Shown: positions 9,314 to 19,876 of the stretch, piece after piece
Layout: each line of letters opens with the position of its first letter
Position numbering within the stretch: the first letter of the stretch is position 1
Assembly: GCA_009694305.1 (NCBI GenBank)
Contig: SHVL01000015.1
Coordinates: 1 to 49,973, forward strand
Source: Thermoleophilia bacterium
GTDB taxonomy: Bacteria > Actinomycetota > Thermoleophilia > Gaiellales > Gaiellaceae
Length of the DNA stretch: 49,973 nt
Direction: 5' to 3'
Made by a program: the position numbers and the translations under genes
The notes under the pieces: generated by a model
Database searches by the model: none
What the model was told of the DNA's origin: nothing
Seen by the model: the letters and a program-made list of their open reading frames with translations, nothing else

Positions 9314-9867
9314 GCGAGGTACATCACGGTGTGGGCGAGATTCTGATCGACGAAGCGTCGGTGCAGGGTCGCGTCGCCGCCCTCGGGGTCGAGATCTCGG
9401 CCGACTATGCGGGCCGTGACCTGCTGCTCGTCGGCGTGCTCAAGGGCGCCGTGTTCTTCATGGCCGACCTGATGCGCGAGATCTCGATGCCCTGCGAGAT
9501 CGACTTCATGGCGATCTCGAGCTACGGCGCTGCGACCGACTCCTCGGGCGTCGTGCGGATCCTCAAGGACCTCGACATCAACATCACCGGCCGCAACGTG
9601 ATCATCGTCGAGGACATCATCGACTCCGGGTTGACGCTCTCGTACCTGATGCGCAACCTCCAGGCTCGAGAGCCCCTAACCCTCGAGGTGTGCACGCTGC
9701 TGACCAAACCAGAGCGGCGTGAGATCGAGATCCCGATCCGCTATGTCGGCTTCGAGATCCCCAACTGCTTCGTGATCGGTTACGGGCTGGATTTCGCCGA
9801 GAAGTACCGCAATCTCCCGTATATAGGTGTTTTACACCCCGATCTCCTCGCGGGCACACCTCATTAG
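9310..9867 (+). CDS. hpt: Hypoxanthine phosphoribosyltransferase
   Basis: The enzyme salvages hypoxanthine (and usually guanine) by transferring the phosphoribosyl group of PRPP. The 185-aa product has the PRPP-binding loop VIIVEDIIDSGLTLSYL and a GVLKGAVFFMADL motif, plus the C-terminal YVGFEIPNCFVIGYGLD segment of the bacterial family. GTG 9310 is preferred: it follows an AAGGAGGG ribosome-binding site and overlaps the tilS stop by four bases. An upstream ATG at 9277 would read through that site. The operon continues to ftsH after 65 bases. Confidence 0.94.
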   Translation: MSEVHHGVGEILIDEASVQGRVAALGVEISADYAGRDLLLVGVLKGAVFFMADLMREISMPCEIDFMAISSYGAATDSSGVVRILKDLDINITGRNVIIVEDIIDSGLTLSYLMRNLQAREPLTLEVCTLLTKPERREIEIPIRYVGFEIPNCFVIGYGLDFAEKYRNLPYIGVLHPDLLAGTPH

Positions 9868-9932
9868 GGGTTGATGAATACGCCTGAGCGGTGGCGGTGT
9901 GGGAGACCACGCTGCTATCCTTACAAGTACCT

Positions 9933-11878
<1,946 letters not shown>

Positions 11879-11882
<4 letters not shown>

Positions 11883-12616
11883 ACGACCGACCTGCCGGCG
11901 CCTCGCTCGTTGGCCCCGGTTCGCTCGCCTTCTGTGACACCCTGCCCGGCCTCGTCGAGCTGCTTCGATGGCCGCGCATCTCTCGCTGCCAGCACGAGCA
12001 GGCCGACAGCGGCGGCGGCAGCAGCAACGCCGACTACTTCGGTGGCGATGCCGCCCGCGTGGAGAACGCCTACGACCGCGAGCGTCGTCGCGCCGAGAGC
12101 GAGCGCGAGGAGCGCAAGTACGGCGACCGAGGCGACGCGCCTTGCTGTGGCGCCTGCCTCCTCGGTTACTGCAAGGTGGGCCTCGACCGAGAGGTAGGCC
12201 AGTTCGCCGATCGTGAGGAGCGCAGCACCGACGATTACCGATCTGCCGTCGAGCGGGGGGCTGTCGATGACGAGAATCAGCGCGTAGGTTGCTCCGAGAA
12301 GCGCCAACACGCCCACGATCGGTTCGGGCCTACGGACGAGGAGCGTGGCGACGAGGCAGACCGCCGCCACCGCGCCGATACCTGCCACGGGCCCGGCGGC
12401 CTCAGGCCCTGCGACGGCTGCCAGCCAGGTAGTCAGCCCTGCGGCGAGCCCGACAGAGGCCGCCCCGAGAGCTACCGTCTTGAGAGTCGCGCGCGGCGGC
12501 GAAATGCTCTCACCCCTTCGAGTCCCGCGTCGAGGGTGCGCTCGTCGTTCCAGCGGGCTACGGCAACTCCGGAGCGCTCGAAGCGGGCGCGGAGGCCCGC
12601 GCGCCGCAGAAGCCAC
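11879..12616 (-). CDS. Multi-pass membrane protein of unknown function
   Basis: The frame encodes about six hydrophobic segments (for example GAASVGLAAGLTTWLAAVAG, VAAVCLVATLLV, ILVIDS-adjacent, VAVLALLALALGATTLAVVG and VVGVAAAAAAVGLLVLAA) and a polar C-terminal tail. It is the last gene of the DUF4129-MoxR-DUF58 operon. The only standard start, GTG 12616, lies 145 bases inside the DUF58 gene and adds an arginine-rich N-terminus that looks like out-of-frame DUF58 code. The true start is more likely near 12478-12507 with an unusual codon, just at the DUF58 stop. The end overlaps the ftsH stop by four bases, convergently. Function unknown. Confidence 0.6.
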
Positions 12617-13746
12617 AGCCGGTAGGCGAGTGCGTCGAGCCCGTCACTCGGCGTCACGACTTCCTCGGGCGAGACCTCGACGATCGCGAGGTCGTGACCG
12701 CGGGCGCGAAGGTCGAGAAGCGCCGCGATCGACCGCTCGTCGAGGAGCGGCGTCACGGCGATCACGAGCGCCTTCGGTGGGAGTGTCCGCGCCGGGATGA
12801 TGTTCACGTCTTTCCACGCGTAACTGAACTCCACTCCGGTCTCGAGGAGCGCGTCGATCAGGCGGTACCGCTGGACGAGACCGCCGCCGGGCTCGAGCCA
12901 GCGCAGCACACCTCCGAACGTGACGAGGCCGACCCGGTCATGGCGTTCGAGATAGCGGCCGCCGAGCGTTGCTGCCGCCCTCACTGCCCGCTCGAGCGTG
13001 CCGTCTGTGTCGGTGCCACTGCGAGCCTCGGCAAAGCTGTCGAGAAAGAGGACGACGTCGGCGTTGCGGTCGGGGTGTCGCTCGTTGACGATCAACGCGC
13101 CGCGACGGGCGCTCGCCCGCCAGTTGACCGAGCGCAGTCGATCGCCGGGCACGAACCCGCGCGTGTCGGCGAACTCGAAGCCGTCCGCGCGGACGCGGGC
13201 CACGAGATCGCCGGTTACGAGCTGCGTCTCGAGCGGTGCCACGAGGCTATGGAGAAGCTCCGAGCGTGGGTAGATCTGTATGTGTTGAGGGCGACGGACG
13301 CGGCCCTCCCAGGCGAGCATTCCGATCCGACCGCGGGCCCGCAGGCGCATGTCTCCCAGTTCGACCGATCCCCACCGCTCGCACCGGAGCGTGAGAGACA
13401 GCGTTCGCTCCTCTCCGGCCCGGAGATGGAGGCTGCACGGGTTGTCACCGTGGACGACTGTCAGACCACGGGGAATCACCAGGTGGAGCTCGAGCACGTC
13501 GGCCGACGTGTGTGCGTTGAGCTCGATCTCCACGATCACCTCGTCGCCCTCGAGGGCCCGGTCGCAGCCGACGGTCAGCCATGCTCCTACCTCTGGCCGG
13601 CTTTCGAGGAGCCCGGCAGCGACCATCAGGGCAAACGGGGCTGCGACGACGACGAGCTCGGAGCGACGGAGCGTGAGCGCGGCGATCAGGCCGAGGGCTG
13701 CGAGGCCGAGGTACGAGGCGAGCCGGGGCGACGCGAAGGGAGTCAC
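12472..13746 (-). CDS. DUF58 domain protein of a MoxR operon
   Basis: The 424-aa product has two N-terminal membrane helices (about residues 10-50), a beta-rich extracytoplasmic-type region, and the DUF58 core: [17 protein letters not shown], then WRASARRG and [16 protein letters not shown], followed by a von Willebrand A-like fold. The MIDAS position reads DSFAE, so the DxSxS metal motif is degenerate. DUF58 proteins are usual partners of MoxR AAA ATPases, which are thought to remodel or load metal into vWA-type proteins at the envelope. GTG 13746 overlaps the moxR stop as GTGA; an upstream reading frame to 13938 is moxR shadow. Confidence 0.85.
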   Translation of the reverse strand: MTPFASPRLASYLGLAALGLIAALTLRRSELVVVAAPFALMVAAGLLESRPEVGAWLTVGCDRALEGDEVIVEIELNAHTSADVLELHLVIPRGLTVVHGDNPCSLHLRAGEERTLSLTLRCERWGSVELGDMRLRARGRIGMLAWEGRVRRPQHIQIYPRSELLHSLVAPLETQLVTGDLVARVRADGFEFADTRGFVPGDRLRSVNWRASARRGALIVNERHPDRNADVVLFLDSFAEARSGTDTDGTLERAVRAAATLGGRYLERHDRVGLVTFGGVLRWLEPGGGLVQRYRLIDALLETGVEFSYAWKDVNIIPARTLPPKALVIAVTPLLDERSIAALLDLRARGHDLAIVEVSPEEVVTPSDGLDALAYRLWLLRRAGLRARFERSGVAVARWNDERTLDAGLEGVRAFRRRARLSRR

Positions 13747-14609
13747 GTGGGCGGAGTGACGTCCTCGGCCTGCGGCGTCGGCACGAGCGCGAGCGTCTCG
13801 CGTACGACGTCCTCGCCAGAGCGTCGTTGGACCCACAGCTCCGGCTTGAGCAGGAGCCGGTGGGCGAGAGCGGGAACCGCGATCGCCTTGACGTCGTCGG
13901 GGGTGACGAAGTCGCGGCCTGCGAGCGCTGCACGGCACCGGGAGAGCTTCATCAGCGCCAGGCTCCCGCGGGGGCTCGCCCCGACCGCCAGGCTCGTGCT
14001 CTTGCGCGTTGCGGCCACGATGTCAACCATGTAGCGGCCCACGGACGGTTCGACGTGCACGAGTTCCACGGCCCCCTGCATCTCGACCAGCGTGTCACGG
14101 TCGATCACCTGCGTGAGCGTGATGTCATCCTCTCGCCGCTCGATCCGGCGGGCCAGCATCTCCCATTCGGCGTCCTCTCCCGGATACCCGAACCCGGTGC
14201 GAAGCAGGAACCGGTCGAGCTGGGCCTCCGGCAGCGGGTAGGTACCCTCGTACTCGATCGGGTTCTGTGTCGCGAGAACGAGAAACGGTCGTTCGAGAGG
14301 CCGGGTGACGCCATCCGTCGTCACCTGACGTTCCTGCATCGCCTCGAGCAACGCGGCCTGCGTCTTCGGCGGTGCGCGGTTGATCTCGTCTGCGAGGAGC
14401 AGGTGGGTAAAGATCGGGCCGCCCCGGAACTCGAAGTCTCCCTCGCGCTGGTTCCAGATCGAGGAGCCGGTCACGTCGGCGGGCAGGAGGTCGGGCGTGA
14501 ACTGCACCCGGCTGAAGTCGAGGCCGCTCGCCTCCGCGAAGGAGCGTGCTGTCAGTGTCTTCCCGAGCCCGGGCACGTCCTCGAGCAGAAAGTGTCCGTC
14601 GGCCAGCAT
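13743..14609 (-). CDS. MoxR family AAA+ ATPase, separated from its N-terminus by an in-frame stop
   Basis: The 288-aa reading frame carries the MoxR AAA_3 domain: Walker [13 protein letters not shown] near the start, the [13 protein letters not shown] motif, [16 protein letters not shown] as Walker [11 protein letters not shown], and the sensor segment [24 protein letters not shown], with the lid domain following. MoxR normally begins about 34 residues earlier. Those residues are encoded directly upstream in the same frame (14613-14711) but a TGA codon at 14612-14610 separates them. The internal ATG 14609 abuts that TGA, so reinitiation could make a shortened ATPase. Whether this is real decay, reinitiation or a base error cannot be told here. 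Confidence 0.85.
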   Translation of the reverse strand: MLADGHFLLEDVPGLGKTLTARSFAEASGLDFSRVQFTPDLLPADVTGSSIWNQREGDFEFRGGPIFTHLLLADEINRAPPKTQAALLEAMQERQVTTDGVTRPLERPFLVLATQNPIEYEGTYPLPEAQLDRFLLRTGFGYPGEDAEWEMLARRIERREDDITLTQVIDRDTLVEMQGAVELVHVEPSVGRYMVDIVAATRKSTSLAVGASPRGSLALMKLSRCRAALAGRDFVTPDDVKAIAVPALAHRLLLKPELWVQRRSGEDVVRETLALVPTPQAEDVTPPT

Positions 14610-14711
14610 TCAGAGCAGCACGAGCTCGAGCTGCTCCCGCTTACCGACGATGGCGCGCTCGACCTCGTCGATGAGGCGGCTACCCAGGCTGGTGAGTTCG
14701 CGGAGCTCCAT
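14610..14711 (-). pseudogene. Detached N-terminal fragment of moxR ending at premature TGA
   Basis: ATG 14711 opens a 33-codon frame (MELRELTSLGSRLIDEVERA and then IVGKREQLELVLL) that matches the N-terminal helix of MoxR proteins and ends with TGA immediately before the ATG of the long moxR frame. The ATG overlaps the upstream gene stop by one base, as in the other couplings of this operon, so it was the original moxR start. The interrupted codon sits where the family has a small residue between LL and LADGH. Confidence 0.8.
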
Positions 14712-15223
14712 CAGACATGCTCCAGGGCGGTGACGACCCGCTCGAGTTCGACCTCGCCGAGGCCCGCGCCGTGGCGCTCCGATGGTTGTGGCCGGTCGGG
14801 CCTGACAAGCTCCCAGGCGTCGTCGCCCAGCACGGCGTGAGCCTGGCCGGGCTCACGCTCGAGGTCGATGCCCCGCCGCGACAGGAGGAGTTCCGTCGCA
14901 AGCTCCACGAGGGCGGGGCGGAGGCGAAAGTGGACGTCGAATGCCGCCGACCCTGCCATCGAGACCTCCCGCTCGAGCCGCATCAGACCGGCGGGGCGCC
15001 GGACGGGGACGCTGTGTTGCCGCAGGCTTGCCACAAAGGGGGACGCACCGGAGGGATACGTCACACGCACGATGCGGAGGAACGCGAGGAGCGCAAGCCC
15101 GAGCAGGACGAGGAGCCAGATATGCACCTCGAGCGCCGCGCGGTCGGGGGCAAGCACGAGCGCGACAGCGAGTGCGGCCGTCGGGAGCAGAGCCAGTCCG
15201 GCTAGCCGCCGTGCGTCCCTCAT
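14711..15223 (-). CDS. Two-helix membrane protein of the MoxR operon
   Basis: The 170-aa product has two N-terminal hydrophobic segments (LALLPTAALAVALVLA and IWLLVLLGLALLAFLRIV) and a soluble C-terminal part with predicted helices (FRLRPALVELATELLLSRRG and GLGEVELERVVTALEHV). I recognise no named domain. Both ends overlap the neighbours as ATGA, so it is translated together with the DUF4129 protein and MoxR. Location suggests that it belongs to the same envelope complex; the role is not known. Confidence 0.7.
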   Translation of the reverse strand: MRDARRLAGLALLPTAALAVALVLAPDRAALEVHIWLLVLLGLALLAFLRIVRVTYPSGASPFVASLRQHSVPVRRPAGLMRLEREVSMAGSAAFDVHFRLRPALVELATELLLSRRGIDLEREPGQAHAVLGDDAWELVRPDRPQPSERHGAGLGEVELERVVTALEHV

Positions 15224-16146
15224 CAGGCCTCCGCTCGCCCGCGTTGCTCCATGAGTGCCTGGAGGCGCTGTTGCTCGGCGAGAATCCCGGCTGCCTGTAG
15301 CTCCTCGCGTACCGCCTCGAGCGCCTCGATTGCCTCCTGCTTCATCTCCGGCGCCACATCATGTGCGGAGAACTTCGCCCATGCGAACAGCGCAGTCAAG
15401 CGGGAGGTCGCACGCCGGCTCACGTCGAGGTCGCTGAAGATGCGTTCCAGGTATTCGTCGGGCGCCTCGGCCGGGTTGCGGGGCAGCCCGTAGGCGGCGA
15501 GGGCACGCTCCATCCGGGAGTAGGCGGCGATGACCGCACGCCGCGGGTCGGTTTCGGCGCGCAGGTCGTCGAGCGTCTCCTCCAGCACGTCTGCGAGGGT
15601 CGGGAGCAGCGCATCCGGCATCGATTCGAGCCGGCGTCGGCGGGCACGGGTGTTTAGGGCCCAGGCGACGAGGACGACGGCAAGGAGGGCTACGACGACG
15701 AGCACGGGACCGGTCGCAAACTCGGGCCGGTAGTCGTTGCGCTCCCCGGGGTTGCCGCCCGGCAGGCCGGGCACCGCGGGGCGGATCCTGCCCGCAAGCC
15801 GTCGGCGCAGGCTCTCGTCAACCGAGAGCCAGCGCACGAACACGGCAAGCAGGCCGAGGCCGATTGCGATTATCGCGACCGACAACCACGCACTGCGGCG
15901 GGGCCGGTCGGCCATCGCATCTGCGACAGCATCCTTGCGGACGAGGAGGATGTAGGCCCAGACTCCGACGCCGGCCAGCATCGCAAGCAGATAGAGGCTG
16001 ATCAGCACGTCGAGGAACTGGTCGGAAAGCCGTCTCGTGCCCCCGGTGCCGGTGGGCACCGACCCGTTCGAGGCGACCGCGACCGCGGCCAGAAGGAGCA
16101 CGAGCCCGACGAGGCCGAGCAGCGTTCGCCGACGTGTGCCGCTCAC
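15223..16146 (-). CDS. DUF4129 domain membrane protein
   Basis: This 307-aa protein is the first gene of the MoxR operon. It has an N-terminal membrane helix (LLGLVGLVLLLAAVAVAS), two to three more helices (ISLYLLAMLAGVGVWAYILL, SVAIIAIGLGLLAVFV, VLVVVALLAVVLVAWAL), and a cytoplasmic C-terminus with the DUF4129 signature AVIAAYSRMERALAAYGLPR and PDEYLERIF. In other bacteria DUF4129 is found alone or fused to transglutaminase in MoxR/DUF58 operons; no transglutaminase is present here. GTG 16146 follows a GGAGGG ribosome-binding site by seven bases; the frame is open to 16236 upstream but there overlaps folP. It diverges from folP with 21 bases between starts. Confidence 0.8.
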   Translation of the reverse strand: MSGTRRRTLLGLVGLVLLLAAVAVASNGSVPTGTGGTRRLSDQFLDVLISLYLLAMLAGVGVWAYILLVRKDAVADAMADRPRRSAWLSVAIIAIGLGLLAVFVRWLSVDESLRRRLAGRIRPAVPGLPGGNPGERNDYRPEFATGPVLVVVALLAVVLVAWALNTRARRRRLESMPDALLPTLADVLEETLDDLRAETDPRRAVIAAYSRMERALAAYGLPRNPAEAPDEYLERIFSDLDVSRRATSRLTALFAWAKFSAHDVAPEMKQEAIEALEAVREELQAAGILAEQQRLQALMEQRGRAEA

Positions 16147-16167
16147 ATCGCTACCCTCCGTCGTCTG

Positions 16168-16998
16168 GTGCGACGTTCTTCGCTTGCTGCGTGTTGGCCG
16201 CGTCCCGCGGTAATGGGTGTCGTCAACGTCACGCACGACAGCTTCTCGGACGGTGGTGACAATGCCGGCCCGGTGGCCGCCGTCGAGGCCGCGCTGCGCC
16301 TGTTTGCCGAAGGTGCGGCCCTCGTGGACGTCGGTGGTGAGTCAACGCGGCCCGGTGCGTTGCCGGTGCCGCTCGACGAGGAGCTCCGGCGGGTCGTGCC
16401 GGTGCTCGAGGAACTAGCCGGGATGCCCATGTCCGTTGATACCTCGAAGGCCGAGGTCGCGCGTCGGGCACTCGCGCTCGGGGTCGTGCTCGTCAACGAT
16501 GTCAGCGCCCTGCGCGCCGAACCGGACATCGCGGGCGTGATCGCCGATGCCGGCGCGTACGTTTGCCTGATGCACATGCAGGGCGATCCTCGCACGATGC
16601 AGGTCGAGCCGCGGTACGAGGACGTCGTCGGGGAGGTCGTGGGGTTTCTCGAGGAACGCCTTGCCGTGGCGGTCGCAGCGGGAATCCCCGAGGACAACGT
16701 GTGTCTCGATCCGGGGATCGGGTTCGGAAAGACGGACGATCAGAACCTTACGCTCGTCCGGGAGCTCGGGCGAATCTGCGCGATCGGCCGCCCGGTGCTC
16801 GTCGGCCTCTCGCGCAAGAGCACGCTCGCACGCGTGCTCGGAGACCCGGCCGGCCGGGTGGGGAGCGATGCGGCGTCCGTGGGCGCTGCAGTCGCCGCCT
16901 TCGACCGCGGCGCCACGCTGTTTCGCGTGCATGACGTCGCGGCCCACGTGGACGCGCTCGCCGTCGCCGCGGCCATCGAGCGGGGTACGTCGTCGTGA
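16168..16998 (+). CDS. folP: Dihydropteroate synthase
   Basis: FolP joins p-aminobenzoate to dihydropterin pyrophosphate in folate synthesis; it is the sulfonamide target. The 276-aa product has MGVVNVTHDSFSDGG near residue 16, DVGGESTRPGA, VDTSKAEVA, VNDVSA, LMHMQGDPRTMQ, DPGIGFGKT and VGLSRKS, the complete pterin- and pABA-site set. The first loop has H where the family nearly always has P (NVTPDSFSDGG). GTG 16168 gives the normal short extension before the first strand. The stop overlaps folB (GTGA). Confidence 0.93.
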   Translation: MRRSSLAACWPRPAVMGVVNVTHDSFSDGGDNAGPVAAVEAALRLFAEGAALVDVGGESTRPGALPVPLDEELRRVVPVLEELAGMPMSVDTSKAEVARRALALGVVLVNDVSALRAEPDIAGVIADAGAYVCLMHMQGDPRTMQVEPRYEDVVGEVVGFLEERLAVAVAAGIPEDNVCLDPGIGFGKTDDQNLTLVRELGRICAIGRPVLVGLSRKSTLARVLGDPAGRVGSDAASVGAAVAAFDRGATLFRVHDVAAHVDALAVAAAIERGTSS

Positions 16999-17357
16999 CG
17001 ATCGAGCTCCATGGCATCATCCTGCACGGCTACCACGGTGTCCTCGAGGAGGAGCGCCGCGACGGGCAGAGGTTCCTCGTGGACGTCGAGCTCGATCTCG
17101 AGGGTGAGCAGGCTGCGCTCAGCGACCTGATCGAGGATGCCGTTGACTACCGCGGCGTGGTCGAGCAGGTGCGGCAGGTCTCCGACGGCCGGGCCTATCA
17201 CCTGCTCGAGGCGTTCGCCGCAGCGATTGCGGACGCGCTGCTCGCGGGCTGGCCGGTGTCTGCCGTTCGGGTTCGCGTCTGCAAGCCCGATGTCGTCCTC
17301 GATCCGCCGGTCGAGTACGCAGCGGTGTCGGTCGAGCGCCGGAGACGCCCGGGGTAG
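16995..17357 (+). CDS. folB: Dihydroneopterin aldolase
   Basis: FolB splits dihydroneopterin to 6-hydroxymethyl-dihydropterin, the step before FolK. The 120-aa product has the family N-terminus with LHGIILHGYHGVLEEERRDGQ, where the conserved E and the substrate-binding segment are visible, DAVDYRGVVEQV in the middle, LLEAFAAAIADALL, and VRVCKPDVVL near the end, which includes the catalytic lysine region. GTG start overlaps the folP stop by four bases. folP-folB-folK order is conserved in many bacteria; here a subtilase gene separates folB from folK. Confidence 0.92.
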   Translation: MTIELHGIILHGYHGVLEEERRDGQRFLVDVELDLEGEQAALSDLIEDAVDYRGVVEQVRQVSDGRAYHLLEAFAAAIADALLAGWPVSAVRVRVCKPDVVLDPPVEYAAVSVERRRRPG

Positions 17358-17368
17358 CGTCTGGCCCG

Positions 17369-18928
17369 TCAGCCGAGGCGCAGGCGGTAGGTCGCCTCCC
17401 GCACGCCCCTGGACGGAGCTACGGCGAGGAAGGCGAAACGTCCCGGTCCCGGGTTGTCGAACGTCAACCGGGTGGACATGCCACGGGCCGTTGCACGAGC
17501 GAGCCGGTCGGTGCCCACGAGCTGCTCGATCACGCTCACGGTGCCCTGCTTCCAGAGGCTCAGATCGACGGTCGCGGTCGTTGTCACGGTGGCTGTCACA
17601 CGACCGCCCCGCGGCAGCCAGACGCGGTAGACGTCGCGGGGGTCTTCGACCCGGTCGAGTCGTGCCCGGATGGTGCTCGTGCGCCTGGCAGGCGTCGTCA
17701 GGGGCGGGATAGAGGTGTCATAGAGCCCCCCCGGACGGACGAACTCGATATCGTCGTTCGGCTCGGAGGGGTCGCGAGGAGGGGCCGGATACGCGAGTGC
17801 CGCGGGGACGTTGAGCAGGCCGTAGCCTGCCGCATCGTCTCTGCCCGGCAGACCGATGTCCACCGCGGAGCGGCGCATGATCTCGAACACCTGGCTGGCA
17901 TCGATCTCGGGACGCACCGTCCAGACCCATGCGCTCGCACCCGAGACGAGGGGTGCCGCAAAGCTGGTGCCCTCGCCGGTTCTCCACCCCTTCCCGAGCG
18001 CTGTCGCGATGGGCATAGCGACGCCCGGTGCGGCGAGGTCGAGAAACCGCGACCTGCTCGAGAAGGCCGCGATCCGATTTGCCGGGTCGCTCGCGCCGAC
18101 GGTCAGGACGTGGGGGATGCTTGCCGGATATCCGAGCGGGTTGCCGGTATCGCCGTCGTTCCCGGAGGCGGCGACGATGAGGGTTCCCTTCCTGACCGCC
18201 TCGTAGATCGCCTGCTCGACCGCCAGCTCCTTGGCGCCGGAGCCGAGGCTGAGGTTGACGACGCCCGGGCCGAGGTTCGCCGCAGCGAGGATGCCCTGCA
18301 CGATCTCGACCGTGTCGAGCGCCGTGCCTGCGCCCCGTGCGGCATCCCAGGAGCGGACGAGTGCCTCGGGATAGATGCCGACGAGGCCGAGCCCGTTCAC
18401 CGGCGCTGCAATGAGCGAGACGATCGCAGTGCCGTGCTCACCACCGATACTCACCGGCTCCTGGGGGTTCAGCGTCTCGGTATTGGCGCGCCCGAGGAAC
18501 TCCGGGTGCGAGACGTCGATTCCCGAGTCCACAGCCGTGACCGCCCGCCCTGCAGGTGGCGGCGTCAGAGTGTCCACTCCGACCGCCGCGCGCCACCATT
18601 CCGTCGGGACAAGAGGGTCGGTGAAGCCTGCGACTGCAAGCGAGCCCACAATCCGGTTGGGGGCGCTGAAGCGGAGGGCTCCGCGCAGCCGCAGCTCGGA
18701 GACGACCCGTGTCGCGACGGTGTTCGGGACGCGATAGAGGTTGAGTGACGATGCGATAAGCGTGCCTCCGAGCCCGGTAACGAAGACGGCTTCGCTACAG
18801 CGGGCGGCGGGGCGCAGCTCGACGATTGTTGACCCGGAGGTGGGCCCTGCTGCGGTGGCGGGTGAGACGAGGATCGCTGCCGCAGCAAAGAAAAGTGCCG
18901 TCACGCCGGCTGGCTTCGTGTAATGCAT
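17369..18928 (-). CDS. Secreted subtilisin-like serine protease (S8)
   Basis: The 519-aa product has a signal peptide (VTALFFAAAAILVSPATAA) and a propeptide-like region of about 90 residues. The catalytic triad is complete: D134 in VDSGIDVSHPEF, H165 in GGEHGTAIVS and S322 in GEGTSFAAP, with the oxyanion N257 in AASGNDGD. After the catalytic domain a C-terminal beta-sandwich (about residues 400-519), with PSEPNDDIEF at its start and YRVWLPRGGRVTATVT inside, resembles the bacterial PPC domain often removed during maturation. The gene is convergent with folB (11 bases apart) and diverges from folK, interrupting the folate cluster. Confidence 0.92.
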   Translation of the reverse strand: MHYTKPAGVTALFFAAAAILVSPATAAGPTSGSTIVELRPAARCSEAVFVTGLGGTLIASSLNLYRVPNTVATRVVSELRLRGALRFSAPNRIVGSLAVAGFTDPLVPTEWWRAAVGVDTLTPPPAGRAVTAVDSGIDVSHPEFLGRANTETLNPQEPVSIGGEHGTAIVSLIAAPVNGLGLVGIYPEALVRSWDAARGAGTALDTVEIVQGILAAANLGPGVVNLSLGSGAKELAVEQAIYEAVRKGTLIVAASGNDGDTGNPLGYPASIPHVLTVGASDPANRIAAFSSRSRFLDLAAPGVAMPIATALGKGWRTGEGTSFAAPLVSGASAWVWTVRPEIDASQVFEIMRRSAVDIGLPGRDDAAGYGLLNVPAALAYPAPPRDPSEPNDDIEFVRPGGLYDTSIPPLTTPARRTSTIRARLDRVEDPRDVYRVWLPRGGRVTATVTTTATVDLSLWKQGTVSVIEQLVGTDRLARATARGMSTRLTFDNPGPGRFAFLAVAPSRGVREATYRLRLG

Positions 18929-18954
18929 CCACCGGAGTTCTACGTGGCGCGTGT

Positions 18955-18983
18955 TTGTCCGGTTGTAAGGGGTTGTTTAAGAT
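18955..18983 (+). promoter_or_regulatory. Promoter of folK, leaderless type
   Basis: TTGTCC (18955-18960) and TAAGAT (18978-18983) are separated by exactly 17 bases, and the GTG start of folK follows the -10 box after 6 bases. The transcription start would then coincide with the start codon, so the mRNA has no leader. Confidence 0.65.
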
Positions 18984-18989
18984 TGAGTT

Positions 18990-19460
18990 GTGGGTCGTGC
19001 CTACGTGGGGCTTGGATCGAACCTGGGAGACCGGGGTGCGATGCTCGCGCGCGCTGTCGTCCTGCTCGGGGAGAGGCCCTGGATCGAGGTGGTCGCGACC
19101 TCCTCGTTCCTCGAGACCGATCCCGTCGGCTACCTCGAGCAACCGGCATTCCTCAACGCCGCTGTCGCGGTGGAGACATCGCTCTCCCCCACCGAGATTC
19201 TCGCCACCCTGCTCGACATCGAGCGCGAGCTCGGCCGCACGCGCGAGGGGCCACGGTTTGGCCCGCGCACGATCGACCTCGACCTGCTGCTCGTGCCCGG
19301 CGTGACGATCGACGAGCCGGGCCTCACGCTTCCCCACCCGCGCCTGCACGAGCGAGCGTTCGCGCTCGAGCCGCTCGCCGAGCTCGATCCGCTGCTCGTC
19401 GTGCCGGGTCAAGGGCCGGTGCGGGAGCTCCTCGACGCTCTTCGGCCTCTCGACGACTGA
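18990..19460 (+). CDS. folK: 6-hydroxymethyl-dihydropterin pyrophosphokinase
   Basis: FolK transfers pyrophosphate from ATP to 6-hydroxymethyl-dihydropterin, giving the substrate of FolP. The 156-aa product starts MGRAYVGLGSNLGDR and carries ETDPVGYLEQPAFLNAAV, the GRTREGPRFGPRTIDLDLLL motif with the ATP/Mg residues, and the PHPRLHERAFALEPLAEL ending. All are standard for the family. Its promoter appears leaderless. folK is followed by a DUF2469 gene after 20 bases and coaX after that. Confidence 0.93.
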   Translation: MGRAYVGLGSNLGDRGAMLARAVVLLGERPWIEVVATSSFLETDPVGYLEQPAFLNAAVAVETSLSPTEILATLLDIERELGRTREGPRFGPRTIDLDLLLVPGVTIDEPGLTLPHPRLHERAFALEPLAELDPLLVVPGQGPVRELLDALRPLDD

Positions 19461-19480
19461 TTCCGTCTAGAATCCTCCCC

Positions 19481-19849
19481 ATGAGTCATCTCGATGAGCT
19501 GGACGAGTTCGAGGCGAAGCTCGAGCTCGAGCTGAAGCGTGAATACACCGCCGTCTTCGGTCTTTTCCGCTACTGCATCCTGACCCAGGACGCGACCTAT
19601 CTCTGCAATCGGCTCGATCTCAAGGTCGAGCCCCAGGCGAGCTACCCGTTCTTCCACCTGCAGATGGAGGACGTCTGGGTGTGGGACAAGAATCGCCCCA
19701 CCCGGATGATTCCGAAGGCCGAGGTGTACACGTCGGGTGACATGACCGTCGAGGAGTTGCGCGGCGAGGGCGACGAGCCAAAGCTCACCGCACAGTCGCT
19801 CGCCGATCGGATCGGCGAGTCGTTGCCGGGCGACGAGGAGTCCCTCTAG
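19481..19849 (+). CDS. DUF2469 family protein (actinobacterial)
   Basis: The 122-aa protein matches the actinobacterial DUF2469 family, represented in Mycobacterium by a roughly 100-residue protein of unknown role. Shared features are the acidic N-terminal helix (DELDEFEAKLELELKREY), a core beginning VFGLFRYCILTQDATYLCN, the VWVWDKNRPTR motif, and a helix with DMTVEEL. The version here has an extra C-terminal acidic tail. ATG 19481 lies seven bases after TAGAAT (19468-19473), so it probably has its own leaderless transcript in addition to any readthrough from folK. Function unknown. Confidence 0.8.
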   Translation: MSHLDELDEFEAKLELELKREYTAVFGLFRYCILTQDATYLCNRLDLKVEPQASYPFFHLQMEDVWVWDKNRPTRMIPKAEVYTSGDMTVEELRGEGDEPKLTAQSLADRIGESLPGDEESL

Positions 19850-19876
19850 CTCGTTGCGCGGGATCACGGAGATCAG

